From contig NZ_AP023421.1 of the NCBI RefSeq assembly GCF_018408705.1, positions 440,000 through 503,999 of the forward strand: DNA of 64,000 nucleotides, given 5' to 3'. A model generated the notes under the pieces. It was not told the DNA's origin and ran no database searches. It saw nothing but the letters and a program-made list of their open reading frames with translations. The translations under genes were made by a program, and so were the position numbers. This DNA is from Pusillibacter faecalis (lineage in GTDB: Bacteria; Bacillota; Clostridia; Oscillospirales; Oscillospiraceae). Within the stretch, counting starts at the first letter, position 1. Every line of letters begins with the position of its first letter. Shown piece after piece: positions 43,195 to 53,483 of the stretch.

Positions 43195-45082
43195 ATGAGA
43201 AAAAATGAGAAAATCACAGCTCTGTACGAACGACTGAGCCGTGATGACTTTGGCAAAGATGATGACCAACAGCGTGAGAGCAATTCCATATCCAATCAAA
43301 AGGCAATGTTGGAGGAGTTCGCCGCACGGCAGGGCTTTACAAACATTGTCCATTTCACGGACGATGGCATTAGTGGTACTTGCTTTGACCGTCCCGGATT
43401 TTTTAGCAATGATGAAAGAAGTGGAAGCCGGGAATGTGGAGTATTTGTGCATCAAGGACATGAGCCGCATGGGTCGTGACTATCTGAAAGTCGGTCAGAT
43501 TATGGAAATCCTGCGTCAGCGTGGCGTTCGCCTTATCGCCATCAATGACGGCGTGGACAGTGCCAGAGGGGACGATGATTTTACCCCTTTCCGCAACATT
43601 ATGAACGAATACTACGCCAGAGACACCAGCCGTAAAATCCGTTCCACTTTCCAGTCCAAAGGCAAGTCCGGCAAGCACCTCACAGGCACGGTCATTTACG
43701 GCTATCTTTGGAACGAAGCCAGAGACCAATGGTTGGTTGACCCCGAAGCCGCCGAGGTGGTCAAGCGCATCTTTGCCATGACGATTGACGGCTACGGTCC
43801 GTATCAGATCGCCAGCAAGCTGAAAGAAGAAAAAGTCCTCATTCCGTCCGCTTACCTTGCCCGGCACGGCGAGGGCGTGAACAAAAATAAGACCTTCAAA
43901 GATGTGTACGGCTGGGGTTCTTCCACCATCTGCAACATTCTTGAAAAGCGTGAATATCTGGGACACACCATCAACTTCAAGACCCGAAAGCACTTCAAGG
44001 ACAAGAAAAGCCATTATGTCCCGGAGGACGAATGGACAATTTTCGAGAATACCCATGAAGCTATCATTGACCAGCAGACCTTTGACCTTGTGCAGAAAAT
44101 CCGTGGGAATGTCAGACGCTACCCGGACGGCTGGGGCGAAGCAGCTCCCCTCACAGGCTTGCTTTATTGTGCCGATTGCGGCGGCAAGATGTATGTCCAC
44201 CGTACCAACAACGGCAAGCGTATTTCTCAATATACCTGTTCCCAATACAGCAAAGTCCCAGTTGGAAAGCTCTGCACGACACAGCACCGTATCAATGAAG
44301 ATGTGGTACTGTCCCTTGTTTCCGAAATGCTCAAAGCTATTGCCGAGTATGCGAAGCATGACAGAGCCGAGTTTGTCCGAGTGGTGCAGGAAGCGCAGTC
44401 CAGCCAGCAGACGGCAGAGGTCAAGAAACAGCGGATACGCCTTGCCACCGCAAAGCAGAGAGTTTCCGAGCTGGAAGTCCTGCTCTGCAAAATCTATGAG
44501 GACAACATTTTAGGAAAGCTGTCTGACAGCAGATATGCCACTCTGGACGCTCAATATGAAAAGGAGCAGACCGAGCTTACCGCTGAAATCTCTGTTCTGG
44601 AAAAGGCTATCAAGAGCTACGAGAAGCACGAAAAGGACGCTGACCGTTTTATCGCTCTGATTGACAAGTATGAGAACTTCGACAAGCTGACGATTGCCAT
44701 GCTCAATGAGTTTATTGAGAAAATCCTTGTGCATGAGCGTGACCGCAAGGGCAGTATTCAGACCACACAGGAGGTCGAGATTTACTTCAATTTCGTGGGT
44801 CGTTTCGTTCCCCCTGCGTTTGGCGAAGTGGAGCTTACCCCGGAGGAATTAGAGGAAATCCGCAAGCGTGAGGAACGCAAGGACAGGCTCCACCAGAACT
44901 ACTTGAAGCGGAAAGCCAGCGGAGCACAGAAGCGATACGAGGACAAAATCAAAAAGCGGAAAAAGGCAGAAATCGAAGCCAAGAAAGCCGCCATTCGTGC
45001 GGAGGACATTGCAAAGGGCGTGTTCGTCCCTGTCAGCAGTTTACCGCAGAGAGAGCCGATGAAAGGAGTACAAACAGCATGA
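43195..45082 (+). pseudogene. large serine recombinase of the nested element (TndX/TnpX-like), +1 frameshift
   Basis: The first frame gives the catalytic start KITALYERLSRDDFGKDDDQ, then N-S-I-S-N-Q-K and DDGISGTCFDRPGF. At a T6 run (43399-43404) the frame is lost; with T5 it continues as L-A-M-M-K-E-V in the next frame. The rest follows in full: the DMSRMGRDYLKVGQIME motif, recombinase domain, zinc ribbon (C-A-D-C-G), coiled coil and a basic C-terminus. Corrected length is about 629 residues. One base therefore separates an intact enzyme from a null allele; a sequencing error is possible. GGAGCG precedes the ATG at 43195. Confidence 0.88.
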
Positions 45083-45423
45083 ATATCACTTACACACAGA
45101 ACGGCGATTATCTTATCCCAAACATCATTATCCGCAAGACCAAGCCCCTCGGACACTACGGCAGACTTCGCAAGGCGTATCTGGAAATGCACCGTCCGAT
45201 ACTGTTCAATGAGCTGGTGCTATCCGACAAGCTCTTTGAGCATTGCGCCGAGATTGACGAAACAGCACGAAACCGCATGGAGCTGATCGTGCGGTCACTG
45301 GCAGAGCAAAACGGCGTGACCGAGCAACTGAAAGCCGAAAACCAAATGGAATGGGTGCGGCAGATGAACGCTTGCAAGGCACAGGCAGAGGAGATTGTGA
45401 AAGTGGAATTGATTTATGATTGA
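45079..45423 (+). CDS. tnpV: TnpV-like transposon-encoded protein
   Basis: This 114-aa protein resembles TnpV of Tn4451-type elements: NGDYLIPNIIIRKTKPLGHY, GRLRKAYLEMHRPILFNELV, then H-C-A-E-I-D-E-T-A and M-E-W-V-R-Q-M-N. Its role is unknown. It overlaps the recombinase stop by 4 bp (ATGA), consistent with co-expression. Confidence 0.88.
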   Translation: MNITYTQNGDYLIPNIIIRKTKPLGHYGRLRKAYLEMHRPILFNELVLSDKLFEHCAEIDETARNRMELIVRSLAEQNGVTEQLKAENQMEWVRQMNACKAQAEEIVKVELIYD

Positions 45424-45638
45424 GCGAGGAAGTCCGGGCAGAAAACTGTTCGGACTTTTCTCATGTAGTCCAAAGTTGCGGTAGAATTGTTCACGAGTTT
45501 TATGGTACAATTTATGCGAATAAAGAAAACGGAAAATTAGAATCTAACAAGAGAATGTGGTTGTATGAAAAAATCCATATTAGTATTTTGGGCAATCGTG
45601 TGTCTGTTACCTATTCAAAGGAGGTTTAAGAATTTTAA
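45424..45638 (+). other. AT-rich intergenic segment before the ABC cargo
   Basis: Base composition changes here from GC-rich to AT-rich. A TATGGTACAAT stretch (about 45501-45511) may hold the -10 of the cargo promoter, but no convincing -35 was found. AAAGGAGG precedes the cargo start. A 69-codon frame from 45420 is not protein-like. Confidence 0.4.
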
Positions 45639-47602
45639 ATGAAACATATAAGAAATATATTGCTGTTGATTACGATTATTTTTGCTTTTGTTATGCAAGC
45701 TGAAGTATATCAAAATATGCTCTGGAACTTTAATGGTGCTTATTATTTATCGTCCAGATACACAACTACTAATGACGATATGGATTCATTTTTTAGCCAA
45801 TGCAGAAGATACAGCTGAGAAGCATGGTGTTCATATTTTTTCGACTTTTAATCAGAGAGTTTCTAATTATCAGACAAGACTTTATATTTATGGTGATGAT
45901 ACCGTTGTTCGGGATAGTCTTAAAAGCACAATGGATATTGAGGAAAAAACATATACGGCTTTGATAGGCGGAATCACCGTAATAGAATTTGAAGATTTTA
46001 GAGAAGCAAAAAACACAGGCAATGGACAGGAAATAATGGTCAGCTATATCGGTGACGATGATGACATTATTGCCACATATCAAGATTTGGCAAAAGAATA
46101 TTCTATATCGCAGCCAGAGTTTTGGCAATCAACCGAAACTGATATGATGTTCATTGTTTGGGGCCTGGTTGCCATATTGATGATTGTACTTAATATGATT
46201 GAGGTGATACGCAGACAAAAGGAAGTAGTTGTACGAGCTTCTCTGGGCGAAAATGCTGCTGTGATTGCTCTAAAAGCTGTAGTGGCTGATATGATTTCAT
46301 ATGCTGCATTATTCGTCTTAGCAAAGTTGCTTGTTTCTCAATTTATATCGGGAGCGTATGAAGATCATCTCATTTTGGCAGTGTATTGTGCCGGAGCAGT
46401 TCTTTCCGTAATTCCTTATGCTGCTTTTGTCCGCTTTGATGTAAAAAAAGCCTTTGCCAATGCTTCAGATAAAAAAGGTATGTTTTATCTTCTGAACGGT
46501 CTTAAAGTATTTGCTACTGCTATGACGATTTTTACAATAACTACAAATCTCAGTAGCATTCAAGGTAATTTACTTACAAACACTACTCTTTTAGAAAATC
46601 ATTATAATGATTACTATTTTGGAGTTATGCAGATTGAACCTCCTTTTGAAGAAAATGAGGAGGAATCCAAAGAGAGCGAATTTTGGAATGACCTTTACGA
46701 AAATGAATACAACACTATAAATCCGGTGGTCTGCATAGGCAGCCGGATAAGCGATACGGATAATTATATTTTTGTAAATCATAATGCCAGAGATATGCTG
46801 CAAGGGTTTTCTGATATGCTTACTGAAGATGATGAAAAAAGAGGATATCGTGGTCTTCGTGCCAAAGGGAAAAAATGCGGAATCATACAAAGATATCGCA
46901 AAAGAGGAAATTGACTCTCTTACCCAAAATGCAGAAGAACTGCGTGTTGTTTATAAAGAATATTCTGGCAGAGAGCAATTTTATTATCTCAATTCGAACA
47001 GAGAAGAGGCTATTGACGGATTGTCAAGAGCAACAAATCCGATTGTTATTTATCAGGCAAATGAGGCTGTTGCTTTGAATGGAAGTTATATCGAAACAGG
47101 AACATATAATGGTGAGGTGATCTACGGATGCGATGAAAGCACAATTCGTAATGCTGCGAAAAAATATGCAGAACAGCTTGGTCCACACTATTTTATGCTG
47201 ACGAATGTCGGGGAGGATTATACTTATAGTCATAGTTTCCTCGTGAAACTGATTGGCTTTATAAGCTCTCTTTGCGTATTAGTATTGCTGTTAGATATCG
47301 CTATCATCATATCTGAAGTGAAAATGGAATTTAGACTTAATGCGATGGAAATCTCCCTCAAAAAGGTTTTGGGCTATCGCTTTTATGAAAGGCACAAAAG
47401 ATTTATTTCCGTTAATCTCTTAGAAAATATAGCCGTTGTGATATTGATTTGCATTGTTTCGCTTTTTATATCTAACGCAAGTGTCGGGATTGCTTTACTG
47501 GTTGGAGCATTGCTCACCATTATTGAAATGGCAATCATTTTCACAAATGTTATGTGGGTTGAAAAAAACAAATATCTCAAAGTCCTTGAAAGGTGGATGT
47601 TT
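45639..47602 (+). pseudogene. DUF1430-like bacteriocin-associated ABC permease, two +1 frameshifts
   Basis: Three frames together encode a protein of about 650 residues. It starts MKHIRNILLLITIIFAFVMQ, has a long extracellular part, membrane segments in the middle (MFIVWGLVAILMIVLNMIEV) and a C-terminal block with ISLKKVLGYRFYERHKRF, the DUF1430 type. Frame changes fall at T6 (45789-45794) and A6 (46835-46840 region); in both, one base fewer restores the frame. DUF1430 proteins accompany bacteriocin or lantibiotic self-protection ATPases. The last frame is open into the ATPase. Strongly AT-rich, so probably acquired cargo. Confidence 0.75.
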
Positions 47603-48211
47603 ATGATTATAATTCGTGGCTTAAATAAAGCATTTGGAGAGAAAATAATTTTCTCCAACTTTAATTTGGAAATTCCGGATGGAAGTTTTGTAGTAATCAG
47701 CGGGGATAGCGGCAGTGGAAAAAGCACTTTGCTCAATATGATTGGTGGTATCGAAAAGCCGGATAGCGGCAGTATCATAATCGAAGGGCTGAATATTACC
47801 CGGCTTAAAAATAAAAACAGTTTTTTTGCGGATACAGTGGGGTTTCTTTTTCAGAATTTTGCACTGCTTGAAAATAAGACAGTTAAAGAAAATTTAAGTT
47901 TGATTAAAAAATCAAGCCGAACTAAAGTATCACTTAAAGAAGCTCTTAATCGTGTGGGGTTATCAAAGGAAGTTAACAAAAAAGTTTATCAGCTTTCCGG
48001 TGGTGAACAACAGAGAGTTGCTTTAGCTCGTCTTATGATGAAAAAATGTTCTGTTGTTTTGGCAGATGAACCTACTGGCTCACTTGACAAGAAAAATAGA
48101 GATATTGTTATGAGGTTATTGCACGAACTCAATGAAGAAGGTAAAACGGTTATCATTGTTACCCACGATCAGGGTATTATTGAAGATGAACCTTATGTTG
48201 TGAAAATCTGA
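47603..48211 (+). CDS. ABC transporter ATPase, bacteriocin/lantibiotic-export or immunity type
   Basis: This 202-aa ATPase has Walker A SGDSGSGKSTLLN, the Q-loop VGFLFQNFALL, the signature QLSGGEQQRVALARL and Walker B VVLADEPTGSLD, with the H-loop His in VTHDQG. This is the LolD/MacB/SalX-type domain. ATG at 47603 behind AAAGGTGG is the likely start. In this sequence the permease frame runs straight into it, so a real fusion cannot be excluded. It would pair with the DUF1430-like permease. Confidence 0.88.
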   Translation: MIIIRGLNKAFGEKIIFSNFNLEIPDGSFVVISGDSGSGKSTLLNMIGGIEKPDSGSIIIEGLNITRLKNKNSFFADTVGFLFQNFALLENKTVKENLSLIKKSSRTKVSLKEALNRVGLSKEVNKKVYQLSGGEQQRVALARLMMKKCSVVLADEPTGSLDKKNRDIVMRLLHELNEEGKTVIIVTHDQGIIEDEPYVVKI

Positions 48212-48595
48212 GAGTACCTCTTAGAAATGTCTTGATCTACATTTTATGTAATTTGGGTCAGAAGAAAATCCCTTTAGGAACTAAAGGGCGCACTTCTATA
48301 CTCTCCTATCGGGAGTATCGTGCGTCCTGCGGAGCTTCATTCTCCGTCAGCAGAAGAAAACTGCTTGACCGAGAATGTTGCGTCACTTCGTTCCGTCAAG
48401 GTGGCTACACCCCCTTGCGCCGCTAAAGCGGCTATCCCTTGTGGACTTGCCGTCCGCAAACAGCATAAAATGCTGTTCGCCGCCAGCAAGTTTGAAAAAA
48501 CTGAATACCGAAAAACTGACCGTTGACTGGTCGCACTATGCGAAAAGTTGACGGTCTTTTTTTATCCCAAAAATCAAAAAAGGAGGTCAATCACA
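48212..48595 (+). other. structured non-coding region before the mobilization genes (candidate oriT or leader)
   Basis: It contains several perfect hairpins: CCCTTTAG-GAA-CTAAAGGG (48270-48288), ATACTC/GAGTAT (48298-48318) and AACAGCAT-AAA-ATGCTGTT (48459-48477). GACCGT and ACGGTC (about 48518-48556), followed by a T7 run, form a terminator-like structure. No protein is encoded. Its place directly upstream of DUF3847 and the relaxase suggests oriT and/or a regulatory leader (inference). Confidence 0.5.
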
Positions 48596-48955
48596 ATGAC
48601 AAAACCGAAAACCCTTGAACAGCTCCGAGCCGAAAAGGAACGAGCCGAGACGCAGCTTGCACAGGAGAAGCACAAGCTCAACCGTCTTGAGAACAGAAAG
48701 AAATATCTGGAGAAAGGCGAAAGGCAGAAACGCACCCATCGTCTTTGCAATCTGGGCGGCACGATTGAGAGCCTTGCCCCGGAGGTCAAAGATCTCACAC
48801 GCACCGAAATGACAGAGCTGATGGAGTACATCTTTTCTCTGTCCGAAGTCCAGCGAGCCGTCCGTCACATGGCGATTACTCACACCAACCAAGCGAACAG
48901 AGAAAAGGAGTTGAAAGCCGATGGCACTATTTCATCTGAGCGTCACGCAGACTAA
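48596..48955 (+). CDS. DUF3847 family mobilization-associated protein
   Basis: This 119-aa protein has the DUF3847 pattern: KPKTLEQLRAEKERAETQLA as a coiled coil, R-L-E-N-R-K-K-Y-L, then T-H-R-L-C-N-L-G-G-T-I-E-S. It sits where MobC-like accessory proteins sit. AAGGAGG precedes the ATG at 48596. It overlaps the relaxase start by 35 bp. Confidence 0.85.
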   Translation: MTKPKTLEQLRAEKERAETQLAQEKHKLNRLENRKKYLEKGERQKRTHRLCNLGGTIESLAPEVKDLTRTEMTELMEYIFSLSEVQRAVRHMAITHTNQANREKELKADGTISSERHAD

Positions 48956-50417
48956 GCGAAGCGCAGGACAGTCCGCTATTGCTTCTGCCGCCTACCGTGC
49001 CGGGGAGCGATTGTATAGCGAGTATTACGGCGAATACAGCGACTACACCCGCAAGGGCGGCGTGATCTGCTCTGACATTCTCTTGCCGTCCCATGCACCG
49101 CCAGAATACGCAGACCGCCAGACCCTATGGAACGCCGTGGAAAAAGCCGAGCGTGGAAAGAACGCCCAGCTTGCATACAGCTTTGACATTGCCTTGCAGA
49201 ATGAATTTTCCCTTGAGGAAAACATCGCTCTTGCAAGGCGATTTTTATTGGAGAACTTTGTGAGCCGTGGCATGGTGGTTGACTTCGCCGTACACCAGCC
49301 AGACTGGGAGGACGGCGGCATACCAAACCCACACTTCCATGTGCTTTGTCCCATCCGCCCCATCGAGCAGGACGGTAAATGGGGGCTAAAGCAACGACGA
49401 GTGTACGAGCTGGACGAGGACGGAAATCGTATCAGAGACCAGAACGGCGAGTATGTTTTCAATGCCGTTCCCACTACCGACTGGGGCAGTCCCGAAACGC
49501 TGGAACATTGGCGGCAGACATGGGCGGAACTATGCAACGCCAAGTTTGCGGAGAAAGGGCTTGATGTTCGTATCGACCACCGAAGCTATGAGCGTCAGGG
49601 CGTGGAGCTTCTTCCCACCGTCCATGAGGGCGCAACCGTCCGGGCAATGGAGAAGAAAGGCATACGCACCGAGAAAGGCGAGTTCAACCGCTGGATCAGA
49701 GCAACCAATGCCGTTATCCGGGACATCAAGAAGAAAATCGCTCTCCTGTTTGATTGGATTGCCGAAGCAAAAGCGGAGCTTGCCAAGCCGCAGGCACCCA
49801 ACCTTGTTTCTCTGCTGAACGCCTACTACACCCAGCGCAAAGCCGGGGCTTATTCCCAGAAAGGCAAAATCAGCAACCTAAAGGAGATGAACGAGACTTT
49901 CAATTATCTCCGGGCAAACGGCATTTACAACCTTGAAGATTTGGAAAGCCGTGTCAATGAACACAGCTCCACCACAGAGAGCTTGAAGAAAACGCTGGAC
50001 GGGCAGACCGCACGAATGAAAGAAATCAAGCAGCTCTATGACAGCTCCGCTGCTTTCCAGAACTTGAAGCCTGTCTATGACGGCTTGCAGAAAATCAAGT
50101 TTGAGAAGCCCAGAGCCAAGTACAAGGCAGAGCATGAAGCGGAACTGATACAGTTCTACGCCGCCAGACGAAAGCTGACCGGGGAGTTCCCAGACGGCAA
50201 GGTGGATATGAAAAAGCTGTCCGACGAGTATGACGAGCTGGAACAGGCGCACGAAACCACCTATGGCGAGTTTAAGGCTGTCAGAGACGATTTACACCGC
50301 CTTTGGAAGGTCAAGTCATGTGTAGATACTGCCGCCCGATTTAACGAGCGCACAGAGGAACAAAAGCTCCAAAATCGACCCCAAACACGACAGAAAAAGG
50401 AGGAACTATCCCGATGA
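48921..50417 (+). CDS. MobA/MobL-family (MOBQ) relaxase
   Basis: This 498-aa protein has the relaxase domain in its first half: FHLSVTQTKRSAGQSAIASA, AAYRAGERLYSEYYG, then S-F-D-I-A-L-Q-N-E and the metal motif P-N-P-H-F-H-V-L-C-P-I-R. The C-terminal half is helical and coiled. It nicks oriT for mobilization by a helper conjugation system. The host ICE is the obvious helper, although its traG is split by this very element. Confidence 0.92.
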   Translation: MALFHLSVTQTKRSAGQSAIASAAYRAGERLYSEYYGEYSDYTRKGGVICSDILLPSHAPPEYADRQTLWNAVEKAERGKNAQLAYSFDIALQNEFSLEENIALARRFLLENFVSRGMVVDFAVHQPDWEDGGIPNPHFHVLCPIRPIEQDGKWGLKQRRVYELDEDGNRIRDQNGEYVFNAVPTTDWGSPETLEHWRQTWAELCNAKFAEKGLDVRIDHRSYERQGVELLPTVHEGATVRAMEKKGIRTEKGEFNRWIRATNAVIRDIKKKIALLFDWIAEAKAELAKPQAPNLVSLLNAYYTQRKAGAYSQKGKISNLKEMNETFNYLRANGIYNLEDLESRVNEHSSTTESLKKTLDGQTARMKEIKQLYDSSAAFQNLKPVYDGLQKIKFEKPRAKYKAEHEAELIQFYAARRKLTGEFPDGKVDMKKLSDEYDELEQAHETTYGEFKAVRDDLHRLWKVKSCVDTAARFNERTEEQKLQNRPQTRQKKEELSR

Positions 50418-52286
50418 ATTACACCCAAGCACAGATTGACCGGGCAAACGCCGTCAGTCTGGAAGATTTTCTCCGCACACAGGGAGAGACACTTATCAAA
50501 AGCGGACGGGAATACCGTTGGAAAGAACATGACAGCCTGACCGTCCGGGGAAACAAGTGGTTTCGCCACAGCCAGAGCAAGGGCGGCTATCCCATTGATT
50601 TCGTCATGGAGTTTTACGGCAAGTCCTTTCCCGAAGCTGTTCAGATGTTGACAGGCGAAAACGGCGAGGGACAGACCGAAGCCACCACAGCACCGCCCAC
50701 AGCGTTCCACTTGCCCTTGCACAACCGAACAGCCGACAGAGCAATTCAATATCTTTGCGAAAGCCGAGGTCTCAACCCGAAACTGGTTGAGGCTTTTCTT
50801 CTTTCCGGGGATATTTACGAGGACGCAAAGCGGCACAATGTTGTGTTTGTCGGCAGAGACCGAAACGGCACACCGAGATACGCCCATGTGCGAGGAACGG
50901 CAGACTCATTCAGACAGGACATTGCCGGATCTGACAAGTCCTATCCGTTCCGATATGAGGGAAACGGCAACCAGCTCTTTGTCTTTGAAGCACCGATTGA
51001 CCTTTTGTCCTTTATCTGCCTTTATCCGCAGGACTGGCAGACAAGGAGCTACCTTGCCCTGGGCGGCGTTTCAGGCAAAGCCCTTGACCGTTTTCTTTCT
51101 GAACGCAAGGACACCAAAAAAGTGATCCTCTGCCTTGACAGCGACACCGCAGGAAGCGAAGCCTGTACCCGACTGGCACAGTCCATTCCCGGCGAGATCG
51201 CCGTCATTCGCCTTGTCCCGGCAAGGAAAGACTGGAACGATGTTCTCCGTCAGCAAGGGGACATTCCGAGCCGCAAATTCATAGCCGAGACAATCACGCT
51301 GCGAGAGCTGCCCACCGCCCAGCCTGTCCCAATGCTCCGTATGGCTGATGTGGAGCTGACGAGCGTGGAATGGCTATGGTTTCCCTATATCCCATTTGGA
51401 AAGCTGACAATTATTCAGGGCAATCCCGGCGAGGGCAAGACCTACTTTGCCATGCGCCTTGCGGCGGCTTGCACCAATCGAAAGCCTTTGCCCGGTATGG
51501 AGACACTTGAGCCTTTCAATATCATCTATCAGACCGCCGAGGACGGTCTGGGTGATACCGTCAAGCCCCCGACTGATAGAAGCAGACGCAGACCTTGAAA
51601 GAGTGCTTGTCATTGACGATAGGGACACACCGCTGACCCTTGCCGATGAGCGCATAGCAAGGGCAATCCGTGAGAACAACGCAAGGTTGGTTATCATTGA
51701 CCCGGTACAGGCGTTTCTGGGTGCAGATGTGGACATGAACAGAGCAAACGAGGTGCGCCCGATATTCCGCAGTCTGGGAGACATTGCACAGGCTACCGGG
51801 TGCGCTATCATGCTGATCGGACACCTCAACAAAGCCGCAGGAACGCAAAGCACCTACCGGGGATTAGGGTCTATCGACATTACGGCGGCAGTCCGCAGTC
51901 TGCTCTTTATCGGCAAGCTGAAGGACAGCCCCACAATGAGGGTGCTTATCCATGAGAAAAGCTCCCTTGCGCCGCCCGGACAGTCCCTTGCCTTTTCTCT
52001 GGGAGACGAGAAAGGCTTTGAGTGGATAGGAGCTTATGACATTACCGCTGACGAGCTTCTTGCTGGGACGGACTCCGGCAAGACCGAGAGTAAGACCGCA
52101 CAGGCGCAAATGCTCATTCTGGAACTGCTTGCGGACGGAAAGCGTATGCCGAGCGCAGAGCTGGAAAAAGCGGTCAATGAGCGTGGGATTTCCTCACGCA
52201 CCATGAGAACGGCAAAGAGCCGTATCGGGGACAGACTTGTGACCGAGAAAGACGGCACAGCATGGGTCTGCTATCTCCGAGACTGA
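50414..52286 (+). pseudogene. toprim primase-like/AAA helicase-like replication protein, +1 frameshift
   Basis: Two frames encode one protein of about 623 residues. It has an N-terminal zinc/primase-like part (SLEDFLRTQGETLIKSGREY, G-G-Y-P-I-D-F-V), a DUF3991/toprim domain with ILCLDSDTAGSEACTRL, then an AAA/RecA ATPase with Walker A IIQGNPGEGKTYFAM and RLVIIDPVQAFLGADVDMN. The break lies at a C5 run (51566-51570): with C4 the frame reads T-V-K-P-R-L-I-E-A-D. It probably supports replication of the excised circle. It overlaps the relaxase stop by 4 bp. Confidence 0.85.
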
Positions 52287-52428
52287 CAACGGGAACACGG
52301 CAAGCGTGGCAAAGACGGCAAAGGTTTTATAGATACCTTAATGTTGCCGCCTTGCCTTGTTCCCTCATACCGACACCGCCCGATGATGAACAGTCACCGG
52401 GCATTTTTCATTTACAGGAGGATTTTGA

Positions 52429-52596
52429 ATGAACAATACCGCAACCCACAGCACCACCAACACCCCTTGCCCGACTGTCAGAAAGCAGATCGGCAAGACC
52501 ACCTATATCGTCCGTGTGCATTTCAGCCAGACCGCAAAAGAGACGATGGAGGACAAAATCAAGCGTCTGCTCCGTGAGGAAGTCCGCAAAATGTGA
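52429..52596 (+). CDS. tnpW: TnpW-like transposon-encoded protein
   Basis: This 55-aa protein has an N-terminal Thr-rich part, then PTVRKQIGKTTYIVRVHFSQ and TAKETMEDKIKRLLREE, matching TnpW of Tn4451-type elements. AGGAGG precedes the ATG at 52429. It is the last gene before the right end of the nested element, which carries an AAAAGTC-CTT-GACTTTT hairpin (52617-52633). Role unknown. Confidence 0.85.
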   Translation: MNNTATHSTTNTPCPTVRKQIGKTTYIVRVHFSQTAKETMEDKIKRLLREEVRKM

Positions 52597-52640
52597 CTGC
52601 TTTTTGAATTTGATGAAAAAGTCCTTGACTTTTCGTCTCT

Positions 52641-53483
52641 GGCAAGACCGCAAAAAGCATACTTATCTCATGCGGCGCGAGGTTAGCCCCATTCGACATT
52701 AAGGAGCTGCGGGAGCTTATGGAAACCGACGAAATGGAGCTTGACACCATAGGCGACAGAAAGACCGCCCTTTTCGTGATTATCAGCGACACCGACGACA
52801 CCTTTAACTTTGTCGTGAGTATTCTCTACACACAGCTATTCAACCTCTTGTGCGACAAAGCAGATGATGAATACGGCGGGCGGCTTCCCGTCCATGTTAG
52901 GTGCTTACTTGATGAATTTGCGAATATCGGGCAGATACCAAAGTTTGAAAAGCTCATTGCAACGATACGAAGCCGGGAAATATCCGCGTCAATCATCTTG
53001 CAGAGCCAGTCACAGCTAAAAGCCATTTACAAAGACAACGCCGATACCATAGTCGGCAACTGCGACACCACGCTTTTCTTGGGCGGCAAGGAGAAAACCA
53101 CCCTTAAAGAAATATCGGAAATTTTAGGAAAAGAAACGATAGACAGCTTCAACACTTCCGAAACAAGGGGGCGGGAGCTTTCGCATGGGCTGAACTATCA
53201 GAAATTGGGAAAGCAGCTCATGACGGAAGATGAAATCGCAGTCATGGACGGAGGGAAATGTATCTTGCAGCTACGCGGGGTGCGCCCGTTCTTTTCGGAC
53301 AAATTCGACATAACGAAGCACCCGAAATACAAGTACCTGTCCGACGCAGACCCGAAGAACGCCTTTGACATGGAAAAGCACCTTAAACGCCGCCCCGCCA
53401 TTGTCAAGCCCGACGAGGTTTTTGACTATTACGAGATTGACGCGGCAGACTTACAGGAGGACGCAGACCATGAGGAAACGTAG
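52641..53483 (+). pseudogene. TraG/VirD4 coupling protein, C-terminal part
   Basis: The frame resumes with G-K-T-A-K-S-I-L-I-S-C-G and continues through ALFVIISDTDDTFNFVVSIL, the Walker B region VRCLLDEFANIGQIPKFEKL, SILQSQSQLKAIY-like motifs and DTTLFLGGKEKTTLKEISE. This is the ATPase half of the coupling protein. Joined to 42139-43104 it gives 602 residues with no base missing. An internal ATG at 52719 cannot give a functional protein alone. Confidence 0.92.

Larger units (their letters stand above)
43107..52642 (+). mobile_element. nested Tn4451-like integrative mobilizable element inserted in traG
   Basis: The element is bounded by GG dinucleotides at 43105-43106 and 52641-52642. Removing 43107-52642 rejoins traG perfectly in frame to a 602-residue protein, normal for the family. 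It carries a TndX/TnpX-like recombinase, TnpV, an ABC cargo, DUF3847, a MobA/MobL relaxase, a toprim-AAA protein and TnpW. A 2-bp crossover is the hallmark of large serine recombinases; Tn4451-type elements leave a 2-bp repeat. Confidence 0.92.

Noticed and set aside
42139..43479. A single 446-residue TraG-recombinase fusion protein
   Set aside because: The apparent fusion arises because the element's left end happens to be in frame with traG and the recombinase start; the traG continuation is found intact at 52641.
45420..45629. 69-codon frame between tnpV and the ABC cargo
   Set aside because: No ribosome site or family match; lies where base composition shifts and where the cargo promoter should be.
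46835..46840. Programmed -1 frameshift at an A6G slippery run in the permease
   Set aside because: The reading frame does not match the A-AAA-AAG phase, and the needed shift is +1, as in the other three broken genes.
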